In this document: positions 41,632-52,129 of the stretch, in pieces | Numbering within the stretch: position 1 is the stretch's first letter | Layout of the letters: every line of letters begins with the position of its first letter | Assembly (NCBI GenBank): GCA_037355855.1 | Contig: CM074765.1 | Coordinates: 3,534,001 to 3,598,000, forward strand | DNA from: Pseudo-nitzschia pungens | Lineage: Eukaryota > Bacillariophyta > Bacillariophyceae > Bacillariales > Bacillariaceae | Direction of reading: 5' to 3' | Length of the DNA: 64,000 nucleotides | The notes under the pieces: generated by a model | Seen by the model: the letters and a program-made list of their open reading frames with translations, nothing else | Databases searched by the model: none | Told to the model about the DNA's origin: nothing | Program-made: the position numbers and the translations under genes

Positions 41632-44600
41632 TTATTCCGAAGAAACCAACTCGTTTGTCAGCATGCTTCTTTGTCGGGAAAGGGGGCAAGGGAATGAAAT
41701 AGCAACTGTCATTTGAACGTAAGCTGTCGAAATTCCCACCTCGGAATTGCAACGTTCGGTGTAAATGAACCTTCGAACGTTTGATTCGGAAGCAATTTGC
41801 GAACCTATCGTGGAGTTCAAAGAATCGGGACGAACGACATCTATGCTGACATATGTGATGTCAGGGTTTGTCTCATCCGGCGCCGAAGTTCCTGTACTAA
41901 ATACGATGGCCGATGCATCTAGATCTTGCAAAAGAGCATTACGGATTGATTTTCCGAAGGCGTTACAAATAGCAGTTTCGGATAGATTTGAGTTGTTCGG
42001 TTCTGCATTTGAAGCCTGCTGAATGACTTCCTTTGGTACGCGACAGATACACGGACTGTCCCATTCGAGAAATGTGGGAAGCGATGTACTCTCTTCAAAT
42101 CTTCTTGGTTTTTTTCCCGAGAGCAAAAGTCTCACATAATAGGAGAAGCCTTCGCTCGACCTTGGTTTGGATTCATTGAGAGACTTTGCCGGCACATCCC
42201 GGGCAACAACAAGTAATTTCTCTGCGATTTTTGTCATATCCCCTGTGATACTCGCAATCACTTGGCGCAGAAAAGTCACGTCTTCTACAAATTGTTTTCG
42301 TTGGAGGATTGTGGTTAACCCGACCCCTCCGGTTTGAAAGTTCATGATTTCGTGATCGTCAAGCACACTCATAACGATCTTCAATAATGACTCTAGTTGT
42401 GTGTAAGCCACCGCGTCCATTCCACCCTCTCGACTGTACATATCCATAGCTTCTTTCGAGACAGAAATTAGTAACGAACACATTTGGCGAAGAGTTGGTC
42501 GAGATAACACCGGACTTGCCGGCACTTCGTCGGAGTGCAATAGCCCTTCTGGTTCGAGAAAGGAGTTCGCAAAAGTCATAACTTGGGTGTTGCCGCGTTC
42601 TGGGTTGCCGATTTCTTCTCCTACAGTTGACAGCCACAATGACCGGCGACTATCATACCACAGTGAGAATCGATCGGGTCTCCATATAGAAGTCAAGTGA
42701 GGTATGGCGTCAGATATAGTTCTTGCACTCATTATAAGTGTCTCCGCTGCTTCCACCCAGTGTCCCTTCGATTCATGTAATGATTTTAATGTCAGAAGCC
42801 ATCGAAGCCTTTGCATTGGAGAAGTCTCGGGTGTGAAGTAATTTGCAGCCTCGAACAAAGACTCTTCGTCTGCATCGAAAGCATATTCATCTTTGTTCTT
42901 ACAAGAAATCTTAGTACCAACCACTACACAGCCGTCTCCACGAAGCCTCATTTCAACGATCACACCATCTATGATCGCTTGTGATGATCGACAAAATAAA
43001 GACAGGACCGGCGAAATTTGCGGATCAACACGATCGTCGTCAAGCGGGTTAGCATCCTCGATATCAGCAAATGATCTTCGGAGGGGCCAAATAGATTTCT
43101 CGGCGTCTTCGAGTGTGCTGATGAGTCCACTAACACTACAGAGTGCGATTTCACGTGCTACTACTTCCGGTAAGACAGTAGCAAAAATGAGGGCAACGTC
43201 TTCAATGTTTCCGTGCAAATCAAAAACGCCACAAAGGAGGGAGATTACAAAATCAACTGCAATCGACCGCACAGATAGAGAAACACTGTTCATGAGACCG
43301 ATAGTTACTCGTATCCAATGTTGAAAATGTCCTCCGGTAGTTTCGAGAAACATTCGTGTTCCAAACTTCTCAAAAGCTTGAATTGCTCCTCCAACGGCTC
43401 TCAAATGAGTAACCGTCGATTGAGGCGTTGTTAAAATATGGAGAAGCAGATCCAAAATTTCACGAATCATTTTTCTCTGCTCATTCGGTATCGATGAGGT
43501 GAGATCGGCACACTCCTCAACCACAATTATTGTTGTAGCACATACTGTATTGAATGACTCCTGGAGTAACCATGGTGAGATCCCTTTGTCGATTTCAGAT
43601 GGGAACATGCAGTGCCTTTGTTGATCGACGAAGCTTTGAAAAGTGGCACTGCCAAGTCGAAGAAGACGGATGAATTGATGGATTTTGAAGTCTGATGGGT
43701 TACTATATAAGCGAATATGTTCTCTCAAGAGGTTCTCTGGAGCTTCCTGAAGAATGTAGACAAAACACAAAAGCCAGATCGATCGGACTTTATGAGTCGA
43801 ATCCACACGTGCCAGCCATCGAACACTTGCCAAAGACCTTTCAAAGATAGGTCGACAAAAGAGCGCTGCTATTCTGCCTCGACTGCTTTCAGTTTGGAAC
43901 CGCCTGTCCATCGCATGCCGACGAAGCAGTAGCTCGTACACGCAAGAAATAGCATGAATAGCCATTGATTGAAACATTAACAAATCAGATCGTTTTAAGG
44001 AAGCAACCAGCCGCTTTTTCTGAGAAGATCTCACAGGAGTCTTATCGGCCTTCGATTCATCAATGGTCGCCATAACGTCCGTTATAACAGTATCGCATGA
44101 GTGTGCACAGATCGATAGACTTTCGTCCGTCAAAATAGAGGCAAGCCATCCAGTTTGGGGCAGTAGACCATCATTTTCTTCAGTACCTTGCCTATTATTA
44201 TATTCAGAGGAACCACTTTCGTGTTGCATAGTCCAGCTAGATTTTCCTCCCTGCGACGAGTGGTGCTTATTCGAGAAACGTTGTGGAAAGTTCAGAGCGA
44301 CGAAGTTTGGAAGCACGGCGAGTTTTTCGATGATGCGAAGACGCAATTGCCGAGAGCACCTGGTTCGATGAATGGACACTGCATTCCATTCAATGTTAGA
44401 CTTATCCGTATACCCATCACTTTCATCTTCGCACTTTCGGAGGGTCGTAATCAACTTGGATATAATACCTTCCATGTGAGCGGGGTGTAAAACTGCAAAG
44501 AGACCAATTATGAAATCGACAACATAATCGCAGGCATTCATAGCATCGAGAAGAGTGCCTTGTTCTGAAGAATCTTGTAGCTCGGTCATTGCTTGTCCCA

Positions 44601-47600
44601 TCAAACCAATAGCAAGCATCTCTACGAAAGATTCGAAAACATATTCATGGTCTTTGTCCAAAATACAGCGAGCCATCTTCTTCTCAGAACCGTTGATTTG
44701 CTGACCATATCTCAGCACTATGGACTTTAGCAACATAGGCAAAAGAAAGTCCATGTGGAGATAAAACATCGAAAAACTGTTTCCTACTTCTCCTCTTCCG
44801 AGAAAGTTGATGGAAATTCCATTCTTCGAATTTTGGGGAATATTACTGATGTAGTCTGACCAGGCTTGTAACCAAAGGACCATTATAGATTCGTATATGT
44901 ATTGCCCCCTCGCAACTGGTGCCTTTCTTCCGCTGGAGTATCCTTGCCTGATCGAAAATTCTAGTTTGACTAAATTTCTTGTCCCGCGCAAAATGCCCTT
45001 GTCAGTGCAGAGTGGGGAAGCGATCGAGTCACCTTTTTCAGAAGTTGCTTCGTCATCATCAATGTCGGAGCCAGGAAACGATATTCTCATTCGATCATCC
45101 TCCTCTGCGATCGGTTCAGGGTCTGCTTCTAGAGTTTTCGGGATATTGTCGAGATCTGTATTTCTATCAATTCCCCCGAAGGTTGGCATGCTACGTGGAC
45201 TCGTTCTGCAAAGGAAAGCAGCCAAAGTAGGTGTGACGGTAGCGCAAGGAGCAAGCACAACTTGCGCCGCAGATTTCATCCGCATTCCAATGTTGAATTC
45301 GGATAACGGTGTTTGGTGCGAAGGCATTTCAACGCCAATGAATTTCTTCGGTTCCTCTCCCGAATTCTCAATACTGCCGAACGATTGAAGTTGGTTTTCG
45401 CTGGGATGCTCTTCATGATGTGATTTTGAACGATCGCTTGCTGTTTTCTCTGTGTTCTTTCTCCCCTCCATGAGCTGGGTGTCTGAAGTTCTAGGCGATC
45501 TCAATGTTACAACTGTCTCGTCATCGTCGAAAAGTTTCGTTACTCGGCGTCGATCATTACCAAGCTCGGCCTCTAATTTCATGTGATCAGTTTTCGATGC
45601 TCCGTAAGCAACTCGTGAGAAGCTAACCTCTGTAGCCTCCAACGTTGAATATGTTCTAGTAAGACGGATGACGATATCGGAACTTACAGGTTCCTTTGTG
45701 CGTCTTCTGATTGCTCCGCCGTCAAAGAGATCGTCCTTTTCTTCTTCGACGATATCCATGTCTATGGAATTGCGTTCTTCTATTATATACTCCGAGGCAG
45801 AGTCGTCTTCGACACTTTGGCCCTCCTTTGTCAAATTGTACGATGCTTCATCGAACAAATCTAGGACTGCTTTGAAAAACACATCGAGTCGTATCTTGTC
45901 TCTATTCTGACCCGTCGACAGGAAAAACGATTTGACTTTTTGGAAGAGAACCAACAAACTTTGCATGTTGTCCATGATGAACTTCTCGCTGGTCTCTATC
46001 TCTTGTCCAGTGGGTGATTTTGTGAGATTCCGTAGATGTAAGTAGAAGAGAGAGTGAAAGTGGCTCGCCAGTCCGCCTCCCGAAGCCGCAGCAATCAGTG
46101 TCGCATAAGAAATTTTGGTTGGGGCTGCTTCCGATCCACGAGATGCTACCGATCTACCAACGGTACTGTGACGGCTACTAATGGCCATTTCATCAAAAAT
46201 CTCAGAACTCCCGCGATTATTCCCTGAGTGGGCGTCGTTACTTGCGAGAGGGAACTCCCTCAATGCGGCAGCTACCGCTGGGTCGGACACATGGATTGAA
46301 CTCACGAGACGAGTCTCGACTTGGAGTTGGAAGTCGCCCAATTTAAGACGATGACAACCATTTGGTATGATCGTTGTTGCCTTGACACCAGATTTAGGAT
46401 CACGAGTTGAAGATGAGCTCAGCGGGATAGTTGTCTCTGCCAATGGACTGATGGTAATCCCACAATCGGCTCCGCCACTGCTTCCACTGCTCATGGAATC
46501 ATGGTTTCCAAACACAGAAGAATCGTCCAAGTAGTCATTGACCTCGACCGCAAAGAGAGAAAACTGCAAGAAGTAGGTTCCGTCCAATATGATTGGAAGC
46601 TTCATTTTGAATTCGTCGCGAAGAGGGATACCCACTCGTGGATCATCGATGTGCTGCTGTCGGCGCTTAGATGTGAGATCCGCACCGTCCCTCGGAATCC
46701 GGGTAAATACTGACTGAAGTAGGCTAGGTCCACCCCATGATGCAGGATTGTGAAAACTTGTAATAATTTCGTTCCGTGATTCGATGACTCCTGCTTCATT
46801 CGTGGAAGAAACATGCTGAACCAGTCGCACTCGGATCGTATATCGGTGTTGATTGGGTCCCTCTTTCTTTGCATTATTCCCATCATCCTTTGGTTTCAAC
46901 ACCAACAAACGCGGATACAAATACAACAAATTCAGTAACGATCTGTGATCAGAGGAGTCAAAAATTTTATCCGCTTCGGGAGAGAGGAAAAGAACTTCGC
47001 GAAATTCCGAGGAATCGAGGTGTTCAGCGAGGCGAGTCGAAGGAAGTCGGACGAGATCGGAGCGCTTCGAAGCATTGGCTGCGGTCTTTTTGGGATCAAC
47101 CATGATCGCAGAATCTCCAGACACATCGACCAAAATTCTAGGAAGAACTATGTCTTCTGATTCACCGCTGCCACTAGGCATAGACCTTTTGATAGATACC
47201 TTGTCGATGAGCTCCGGGGGCGTTGTCAGCATCGATTGCAAAAAATCAACGCCCAAGTTGGACGTGAAAAGGGTGACGGAGCCTGGTACCACGGGAGTGT
47301 CTTCTATATTCTTTGTATTGGACTCAGTGGAATTTATCACATCTCGTTTCGGCGTTCGTTTTGACGCCATAAATCTGCGAACACTGGCTTTTTTCCTAGA
47401 AGGAGTTAACATATCTAGCGCTGATGATTTCACAGATCGAGAGACCGATGTCACGGATTGGTCTTCTTCGCCACCGTTTGTACTTCGAGTCACTTCTTCC
47501 GACACGGTGGACAGATTAAATGGTGACACAGAACGCTTCTGTCCGAAAGAACCCTTCGTGTTAAGTGCCGTTGTTGTAGCAACCACTTTTTTGAGTCGCA

Positions 47601-49986
47601 GCAAAAAGTCTTCTTGTGATTCCGAGTAACTCGGAGATGCGTAAAGATCCATATTCTGCTGGACCTGACCACGGGGCCAAGCATTGCTTCGACTCAACGC
47701 ATCCGTGTCTTCCGGGAACAAACGAGTGATTCCAAAACAAAGAGGAGACGTGAATTGTGTTCCGTAGGCTTCAAAAATCGAATCGGAACGAAGAAGAGTT
47801 TGCTCAATGTCGGTGTCGTCCCCCGTAACTGAGTTCTCGGCATTTGATTTTTTGTTATTTTTTCGAAACCGTTTCTTCAGTTTTCTCTTCCACGACTTTT
47901 TGTCAGACGAGGACGAAAAGGAAGTGTGATATTCATCGGTACCCGGAGCCAAATACGCCGTGAGAGAATCGGTGTGGGTTACCTTGTAAACCTGTAGAAC
48001 AATGTACAACGGGTTGTTCTTGTCTTCTTCCCCCATCGTAAAAGTATTGTGCGCAAAGATTGCTTTGTGTTTCCGCTGGTTCCACAATTTAGTCAACAAG
48101 CTCGATTCATCTTCACTGTCGTTGCGGTCCTCGACTGTTCCATGAGCCTGTCGCCGTTCCTCAATTGCATCCAATCGCAGTTTTCCCTCCCAATTCCCAG
48201 AGGGGAAATAGAATTCTTCGCTGATCTTCCCCTTTTGCAGAGAATACAGAGCGAGAGAACTCACAAGGGGTTCCATTTTTCCCACCGAAAAGCGAACCGC
48301 CATCGGACAAACCAGCGTGTATCGCAAGCCGGGGGGTCGATCGTGAAACGGCCGTGATCTCCAGCCCACTGTTCCACTATGGATTGCGTCCAAGGGTGGC
48401 GCTAGCATATTGGTAGCGTTGTCAGAATTGTCGTTTCGAGCAGTAGACGATGATTTCGTTGCGGATTGCGATATCGGTGATAGTGACCCTTCTTGATTCC
48501 TGGAAAAGTGGCGGTTGTTCCGTTCCTTAGCTTGGATCAAATCTTTGCCAGCCCATGGCATTCCCGGCAATCCCCTCTTTTTGCGCTGGGGGTTAGTCAT
48601 GGTAGTCTCGCTGTCTTTGGACTCGTCACACTCACTGTTCTCGTCGCCCTCGTCTTGATCTGCAACGCCCAGATCGTCTCCGGTGACCAGTACCACCAAG
48701 CGAGGGCTAGCTTCTTCCCATTCTGTTTCCCTTCGTATCTCGGTTTGTTTTTTGTTGATTTCCTCGGCGCTAGCGTGGGGAAATCCCACGTCCGTTCGCA
48801 TGGGCAATCTGTGTTTCTTGTTGCTCAAAAGAGGCGGTGTTTTTGGCAGAGCTTCCATCGTGGCCTTAACTGGATCGATAGACCGATAACGCCCGTCCCG
48901 AGGCACCTTGTTGCTGTTGTTTGCATTCGTGCCGTCCTTATTTTCTCCTTCCATACCGTTCATTAGATGCTCGGGACTCTTTACCTCTTGGTCTCCCGAT
49001 TCTTCGTTCCAAAAGACATCAACGGCCGGACCGAGGCTGTTTGAAAATGCCAATTGTCGGACATGGGTCACATTCGACAATTGCTGCAGAACGCGCCAGT
49101 GCTGGAGGCTGGGAGAGACCTTTCGATTGGAATTACCGGAAACACTACTACTGACTGTGCTGCTAGCACTGCTGAAATTGTTGTTTTGGACAAGATACGG
49201 CGGGAGTTTCTTATCAAAGGCCGTTCGTTCGGCTACTGGTACGCTGCGAATCGCAACGGACATTTGGTCCTCGTCCAGCTGAAATTCCCGCGAGCTTTTG
49301 TTGCTCCGTCTCCGCCTCCGTTCTCGACTGAGTCGCTGGAGCTGTTGTTGCTGCAATCGTCGGCGTTCTTCGTCTTTTTGTTGCTGCTGTTCAATCAGAC
49401 TTTTTTGTTTCTTTATTTTGCCCCGTTTGCTATGAATGCTTCTGACACTCCTTGTGCTTGCATCGTGGGAAAAAGAAGTCTCCAACAGCCGACGGCCACT
49501 GTGATTTTGAATGCCCTTCGTCGGGGTTTTGCTAACGGACCGAGACGACATCGACAAGGAGGGCATCAGCAACGAATCTTCCTGCATCAGCGGTGTGATA
49601 TTGTTCGAGGTCGAAGACCTGGTGCTATTGATTTTTTTTGTTTTCGAGATTCTCTTGTACTTATCCGCGATCTCGTCCGCTTGTCGTGGAGAATGATAGA
49701 TTTGGGAAAAGGGTTCCCCGTCGCCCAGAGTATCTACGGTGGGTGCAGCATAGATCAGTGCTTCCTCCGGATTATAACGCCCTGTATACTGCCCCGGAGG
49801 ATCCGAATGATTTCCGCCATAGTAGCCAGCAATGCCGTTCGTACCCTCGTCGCCCTGGAAATCATTTTGGAACTTGGCATTGCTTCGTTTCTCGGTGTTG
49901 TCATTCTTTGTCTCCGCAGAATTGCTGTTGTTGTTTCTCTTCCCGGATCCAGATCCAGATCCTCCACCTGCTGCCTTGCGGAACAT
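41632..49986 (-). CDS. DOCK-family protein with truncated DHR-2 domain
   Basis: The frame opens at TTG; the first ATG is at 49984-49986, giving 2,784 aa in one uninterrupted exon. Residues 1-550 are low-complexity (Gly/Ser, Arg and Gln runs). A DOCK N-terminal region follows, with the PLYIVLQVYKV segment near 660. A DHR-1/C2-like domain lies at about 1020-1200 (LLYLYPRLLVLKP, TSFHNPASWGG, DEFKMKLPIILDG). A long helical armadillo-like middle follows. DHR-2 starts near 2383 (MQRLRWLLTLKSLHESKGHWVEAAE) and reaches lobe B (NVRRFIYTERC and ISFPCPLSRQRSML). The protein then stops. Lobe C, which carries the nucleotide sensor of active DOCK exchange factors, is absent. It is probably a Rho-type signalling scaffold; catalytic activity is doubtful. 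Confidence 0.75.
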   Translation of the reverse strand: MFRKAAGGGSGSGSGKRNNNSNSAETKNDNTEKRSNAKFQNDFQGDEGTNGIAGYYGGNHSDPPGQYTGRYNPEEALIYAAPTVDTLGDGEPFSQIYHSPRQADEIADKYKRISKTKKINSTRSSTSNNITPLMQEDSLLMPSLSMSSRSVSKTPTKGIQNHSGRRLLETSFSHDASTRSVRSIHSKRGKIKKQKSLIEQQQQKDEERRRLQQQQLQRLSRERRRRRSNKSSREFQLDEDQMSVAIRSVPVAERTAFDKKLPPYLVQNNNFSSASSTVSSSVSGNSNRKVSPSLQHWRVLQQLSNVTHVRQLAFSNSLGPAVDVFWNEESGDQEVKSPEHLMNGMEGENKDGTNANNSNKVPRDGRYRSIDPVKATMEALPKTPPLLSNKKHRLPMRTDVGFPHASAEEINKKQTEIRRETEWEEASPRLVVLVTGDDLGVADQDEGDENSECDESKDSETTMTNPQRKKRGLPGMPWAGKDLIQAKERNNRHFSRNQEGSLSPISQSATKSSSTARNDNSDNATNMLAPPLDAIHSGTVGWRSRPFHDRPPGLRYTLVCPMAVRFSVGKMEPLVSSLALYSLQKGKISEEFYFPSGNWEGKLRLDAIEERRQAHGTVEDRNDSEDESSLLTKLWNQRKHKAIFAHNTFTMGEEDKNNPLYIVLQVYKVTHTDSLTAYLAPGTDEYHTSFSSSSDKKSWKRKLKKRFRKNNKKSNAENSVTGDDTDIEQTLLRSDSIFEAYGTQFTSPLCFGITRLFPEDTDALSRSNAWPRGQVQQNMDLYASPSYSESQEDFLLRLKKVVATTTALNTKGSFGQKRSVSPFNLSTVSEEVTRSTNGGEEDQSVTSVSRSVKSSALDMLTPSRKKASVRRFMASKRTPKRDVINSTESNTKNIEDTPVVPGSVTLFTSNLGVDFLQSMLTTPPELIDKVSIKRSMPSGSGESEDIVLPRILVDVSGDSAIMVDPKKTAANASKRSDLVRLPSTRLAEHLDSSEFREVLFLSPEADKIFDSSDHRSLLNLLYLYPRLLVLKPKDDGNNAKKEGPNQHRYTIRVRLVQHVSSTNEAGVIESRNEIITSFHNPASWGGPSLLQSVFTRIPRDGADLTSKRRQQHIDDPRVGIPLRDEFKMKLPIILDGTYFLQFSLFAVEVNDYLDDSSVFGNHDSMSSGSSGGADCGITISPLAETTIPLSSSSTRDPKSGVKATTIIPNGCHRLKLGDFQLQVETRLVSSIHVSDPAVAAALREFPLASNDAHSGNNRGSSEIFDEMAISSRHSTVGRSVASRGSEAAPTKISYATLIAAASGGGLASHFHSLFYLHLRNLTKSPTGQEIETSEKFIMDNMQSLLVLFQKVKSFFLSTGQNRDKIRLDVFFKAVLDLFDEASYNLTKEGQSVEDDSASEYIIEERNSIDMDIVEEEKDDLFDGGAIRRRTKEPVSSDIVIRLTRTYSTLEATEVSFSRVAYGASKTDHMKLEAELGNDRRRVTKLFDDDETVVTLRSPRTSDTQLMEGRKNTEKTASDRSKSHHEEHPSENQLQSFGSIENSGEEPKKFIGVEMPSHQTPLSEFNIGMRMKSAAQVVLAPCATVTPTLAAFLCRTSPRSMPTFGGIDRNTDLDNIPKTLEADPEPIAEEDDRMRISFPGSDIDDDEATSEKGDSIASPLCTDKGILRGTRNLVKLEFSIRQGYSSGRKAPVARGQYIYESIMVLWLQAWSDYISNIPQNSKNGISINFLGRGEVGNSFSMFYLHMDFLLPMLLKSIVLRYGQQINGSEKKMARCILDKDHEYVFESFVEMLAIGLMGQAMTELQDSSEQGTLLDAMNACDYVVDFIIGLFAVLHPAHMEGIISKLITTLRKCEDESDGYTDKSNIEWNAVSIHRTRCSRQLRLRIIEKLAVLPNFVALNFPQRFSNKHHSSQGGKSSWTMQHESGSSEYNNRQGTEENDGLLPQTGWLASILTDESLSICAHSCDTVITDVMATIDESKADKTPVRSSQKKRLVASLKRSDLLMFQSMAIHAISCVYELLLRRHAMDRRFQTESSRGRIAALFCRPIFERSLASVRWLARVDSTHKVRSIWLLCFVYILQEAPENLLREHIRLYSNPSDFKIHQFIRLLRLGSATFQSFVDQQRHCMFPSEIDKGISPWLLQESFNTVCATTIIVVEECADLTSSIPNEQRKMIREILDLLLHILTTPQSTVTHLRAVGGAIQAFEKFGTRMFLETTGGHFQHWIRVTIGLMNSVSLSVRSIAVDFVISLLCGVFDLHGNIEDVALIFATVLPEVVAREIALCSVSGLISTLEDAEKSIWPLRRSFADIEDANPLDDDRVDPQISPVLSLFCRSSQAIIDGVIVEMRLRGDGCVVVGTKISCKNKDEYAFDADEESLFEAANYFTPETSPMQRLRWLLTLKSLHESKGHWVEAAETLIMSARTISDAIPHLTSIWRPDRFSLWYDSRRSLWLSTVGEEIGNPERGNTQVMTFANSFLEPEGLLHSDEVPASPVLSRPTLRQMCSLLISVSKEAMDMYSREGGMDAVAYTQLESLLKIVMSVLDDHEIMNFQTGGVGLTTILQRKQFVEDVTFLRQVIASITGDMTKIAEKLLVVARDVPAKSLNESKPRSSEGFSYYVRLLLSGKKPRRFEESTSLPTFLEWDSPCICRVPKEVIQQASNAEPNNSNLSETAICNAFGKSIRNALLQDLDASAIVFSTGTSAPDETNPDITYVSIDVVRPDSLNSTIGSQIASESNVRRFIYTERCNSEVGISTAYVQMTVAISFPCPLSRQRSMLTNELVSSE

Positions 49987-51539
49987 TTTGATCCTCAATG
50001 TTCGAGAGAAGCAGGGATTCTGTTTTCTCTTTGCGCACTCCTTCTTTGTTGTATTCCTTTCGCAACGGTGAGAGTTGGCGCACGAGTCGAATCCTTTTGT
50101 TTTGATTTTGAGAGTTGGTCCTTGTTGCTTCGATTGTCACAAAACAAATACGGTACAGTTCGGTCCCTCACGAGCCTGCGTTCGCAGTAAAAAACAATAC
50201 GGTAATCTTAGTGTTGACGCGGCGCCCCCTGCTTGCACGCTCAGCCGGCAAAATATATCTTTCAATTCAAAAAATGAAAAATTGCGCGATTATTTTCTTT
50301 TTCGTCAATTTTCGCGCGCACAAATCTACTTTGTGATAAACTTTATGGTGTAACCTTACATAAATCTTAGGGGTAACCTTAACTTACCTGTATCCGCAAC
50401 GGAACAATCCCAGTACTCGTACTCGTACCCGTTCTCGTACTAAAAGTACGAGCGCATACGGTACTCAAAAGATGTTAGGGATGATTCAATAGTATCCAAA
50501 CGTTTTGATTGAAGGAAATTCATTACAGGTCAGGGTTTAGTACCTAAAATCAATCACTTTTCGTTGACAGATAATGAGCCAGAGCAACAGCAAACAGTCG
50601 ACTGTTTCTGCTAACTCTAATCACTCTAAGACAACACCTTGGACACTAATTTATACGACCCAATGACAGAAATGGCAAGGTCACGAGCATTCGAACGCTA
50701 CCCAACATGCCTTATATTGCGCACCAGGCCTTTTCGTACACCGGGCCACAAAATAAGGTCAAAAATTTGAAAAAAAACTTCATTTCAACAACCACACCAC
50801 TAAAAGCTGTCACACCCACTCTATCTCCACAACCAACTATGTGTAAACTGTCCCGTTCTAGCTGCACCATCTACACTATTAGAGGAAGGAGACCTGCAAG
50901 TTTCAAATCGATTGGAGCGCTTGGTTTGGAGAATCTACTACAGCGAAAATTAATATCTTGGTCCCCTCTTCGTCGATTCAAACAGGAATGCTTCGAACAG
51001 CTCTATTATATAAAGATAGACAAGGTCTCCAATTTGCGGATCGATTGGACGCATTGTTACAGAGCAACTTGCCTTTATTATTGTTGCAAATAGAAGACCG
51101 GAGCAAAAAAAAGTGAGCGAGATGGAGATTTCGAACCTCTATTTTGAACCTCTATCGATCAAAATTACGGTAGGCAGACGGATGGTGTGACAGCTTGAAT
51201 TTTTTCACCTAAAATTGTGTGCTGACGCAGTGTAGAAAATGTACTGGGTTCTACTGTGTCACAATGATGTTGGGCACTAAACCCTTACCTTCTGCTGTGT
51301 TGGTAAGGGTAATTTACCAGCGCTTGAACTTAAAAGAAATACTTCTATATCATCTATTTGTGACAGTCTCAAACATCCACACATATGCTCTTTGTTGCTT
51401 TTTGATCACTCCTAACTTTTAAAGTATAGATTAAGAAATGCTGGTTATATTTAATTCTTGCTTGTTAGAAAGTTGCTACTTCTTGCCTCTTTTAATAGCA
51501 GGTATATGGTTCTAGAGACTTCAGAGTTGTTCTACTACT

Positions 51540-52129
51540 ACTAGTGCCTCGGGGTGGAGTACCCCCTGGAGGGTACAGGGCGTCCCCTTTTGTCAAGTTG
51601 TGATTGGATAGATCTTAGCTTCTACTTGGTCGTTCTGGACCAAAGTGGCCTCAAAATAACTGGAAAAGACCTTTTCCGACGTCCTGGAAGGCTTCCATTT
51701 GACTAGAATAGCTTATTTTGTGTCTAACTAGTAGGTTGTTAATGATCAATTTTTCTGTTTGTTTGTTCGGGGTATGAGTGTACCCTCTGTACCTAAGTAA
51801 GTGAATAAAAATGGCATGTAATTGGTACACCACTCACTTTTGTCTACCATTTCTACATATATTACAGTATGTAGAAATGGTAGACAAAAGTGAGTGGTGT
51901 ACCTTATACCGTGCAAATGAGTGGTGTACATCAGAACCTTATGACGAGTAAGCTTTACGAGTACAATTAACAATGTAGAATTGTATGTAAATTAGATACT
52001 ACTGTATTTGATTAGATCTTCTTGTTTACGTGGCATGAGTAATGGAATTCATGCACGCCCCCCCCCCCGTACCCTACCCTCTGTACCCTTCCTACGGGGG
52101 ACACCTAAGGGTACATCCAAGGCACTAGT
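51540..52129. mobile_element. Small inverted-repeat (MITE-like) element
   Basis: Both ends read ACTAGTGCCTYGG inward (51540 onward, and the reverse complement ending 52129), followed on each side by related GTACCC and GGGTACAG blocks. ACTAGT may be a palindromic 6-bp target duplication or the tip of the terminal repeat; the two cannot be told apart here. There is no coding capacity. The segment taccctctgtacc is repeated at 51781 and near 52073. A perfect hairpin sits near its centre. Class of transposon unknown. Confidence 0.6.
51824..51903. repeat. Perfect 36-bp inverted repeat with 8-nt loop
   Basis: Positions 51824-51859 are the exact reverse complement of 51868-51903. The loop is tattacag. 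A further partial copy of the arm end, gagtggtgtac, follows at 51919-51929. Transcription of either strand would give a very stable hairpin. Confidence 0.97.

Noticed and set aside
49054..50190. 378-aa plus-strand open frame
   Set aside because: It lies opposite the N-terminal low-complexity part of the DOCK-like gene and has no family motif.
50707..51093. 128-aa open frame in the gene-poor region
   Set aside because: No motif, no clear promoter context; could be old repeat sequence.
51541..51600. tRNA- or snRNA-like structure in the GC-rich block
   Set aside because: No cloverleaf or conserved boxes; the block is better explained as the terminal repeat of the inverted-repeat element.
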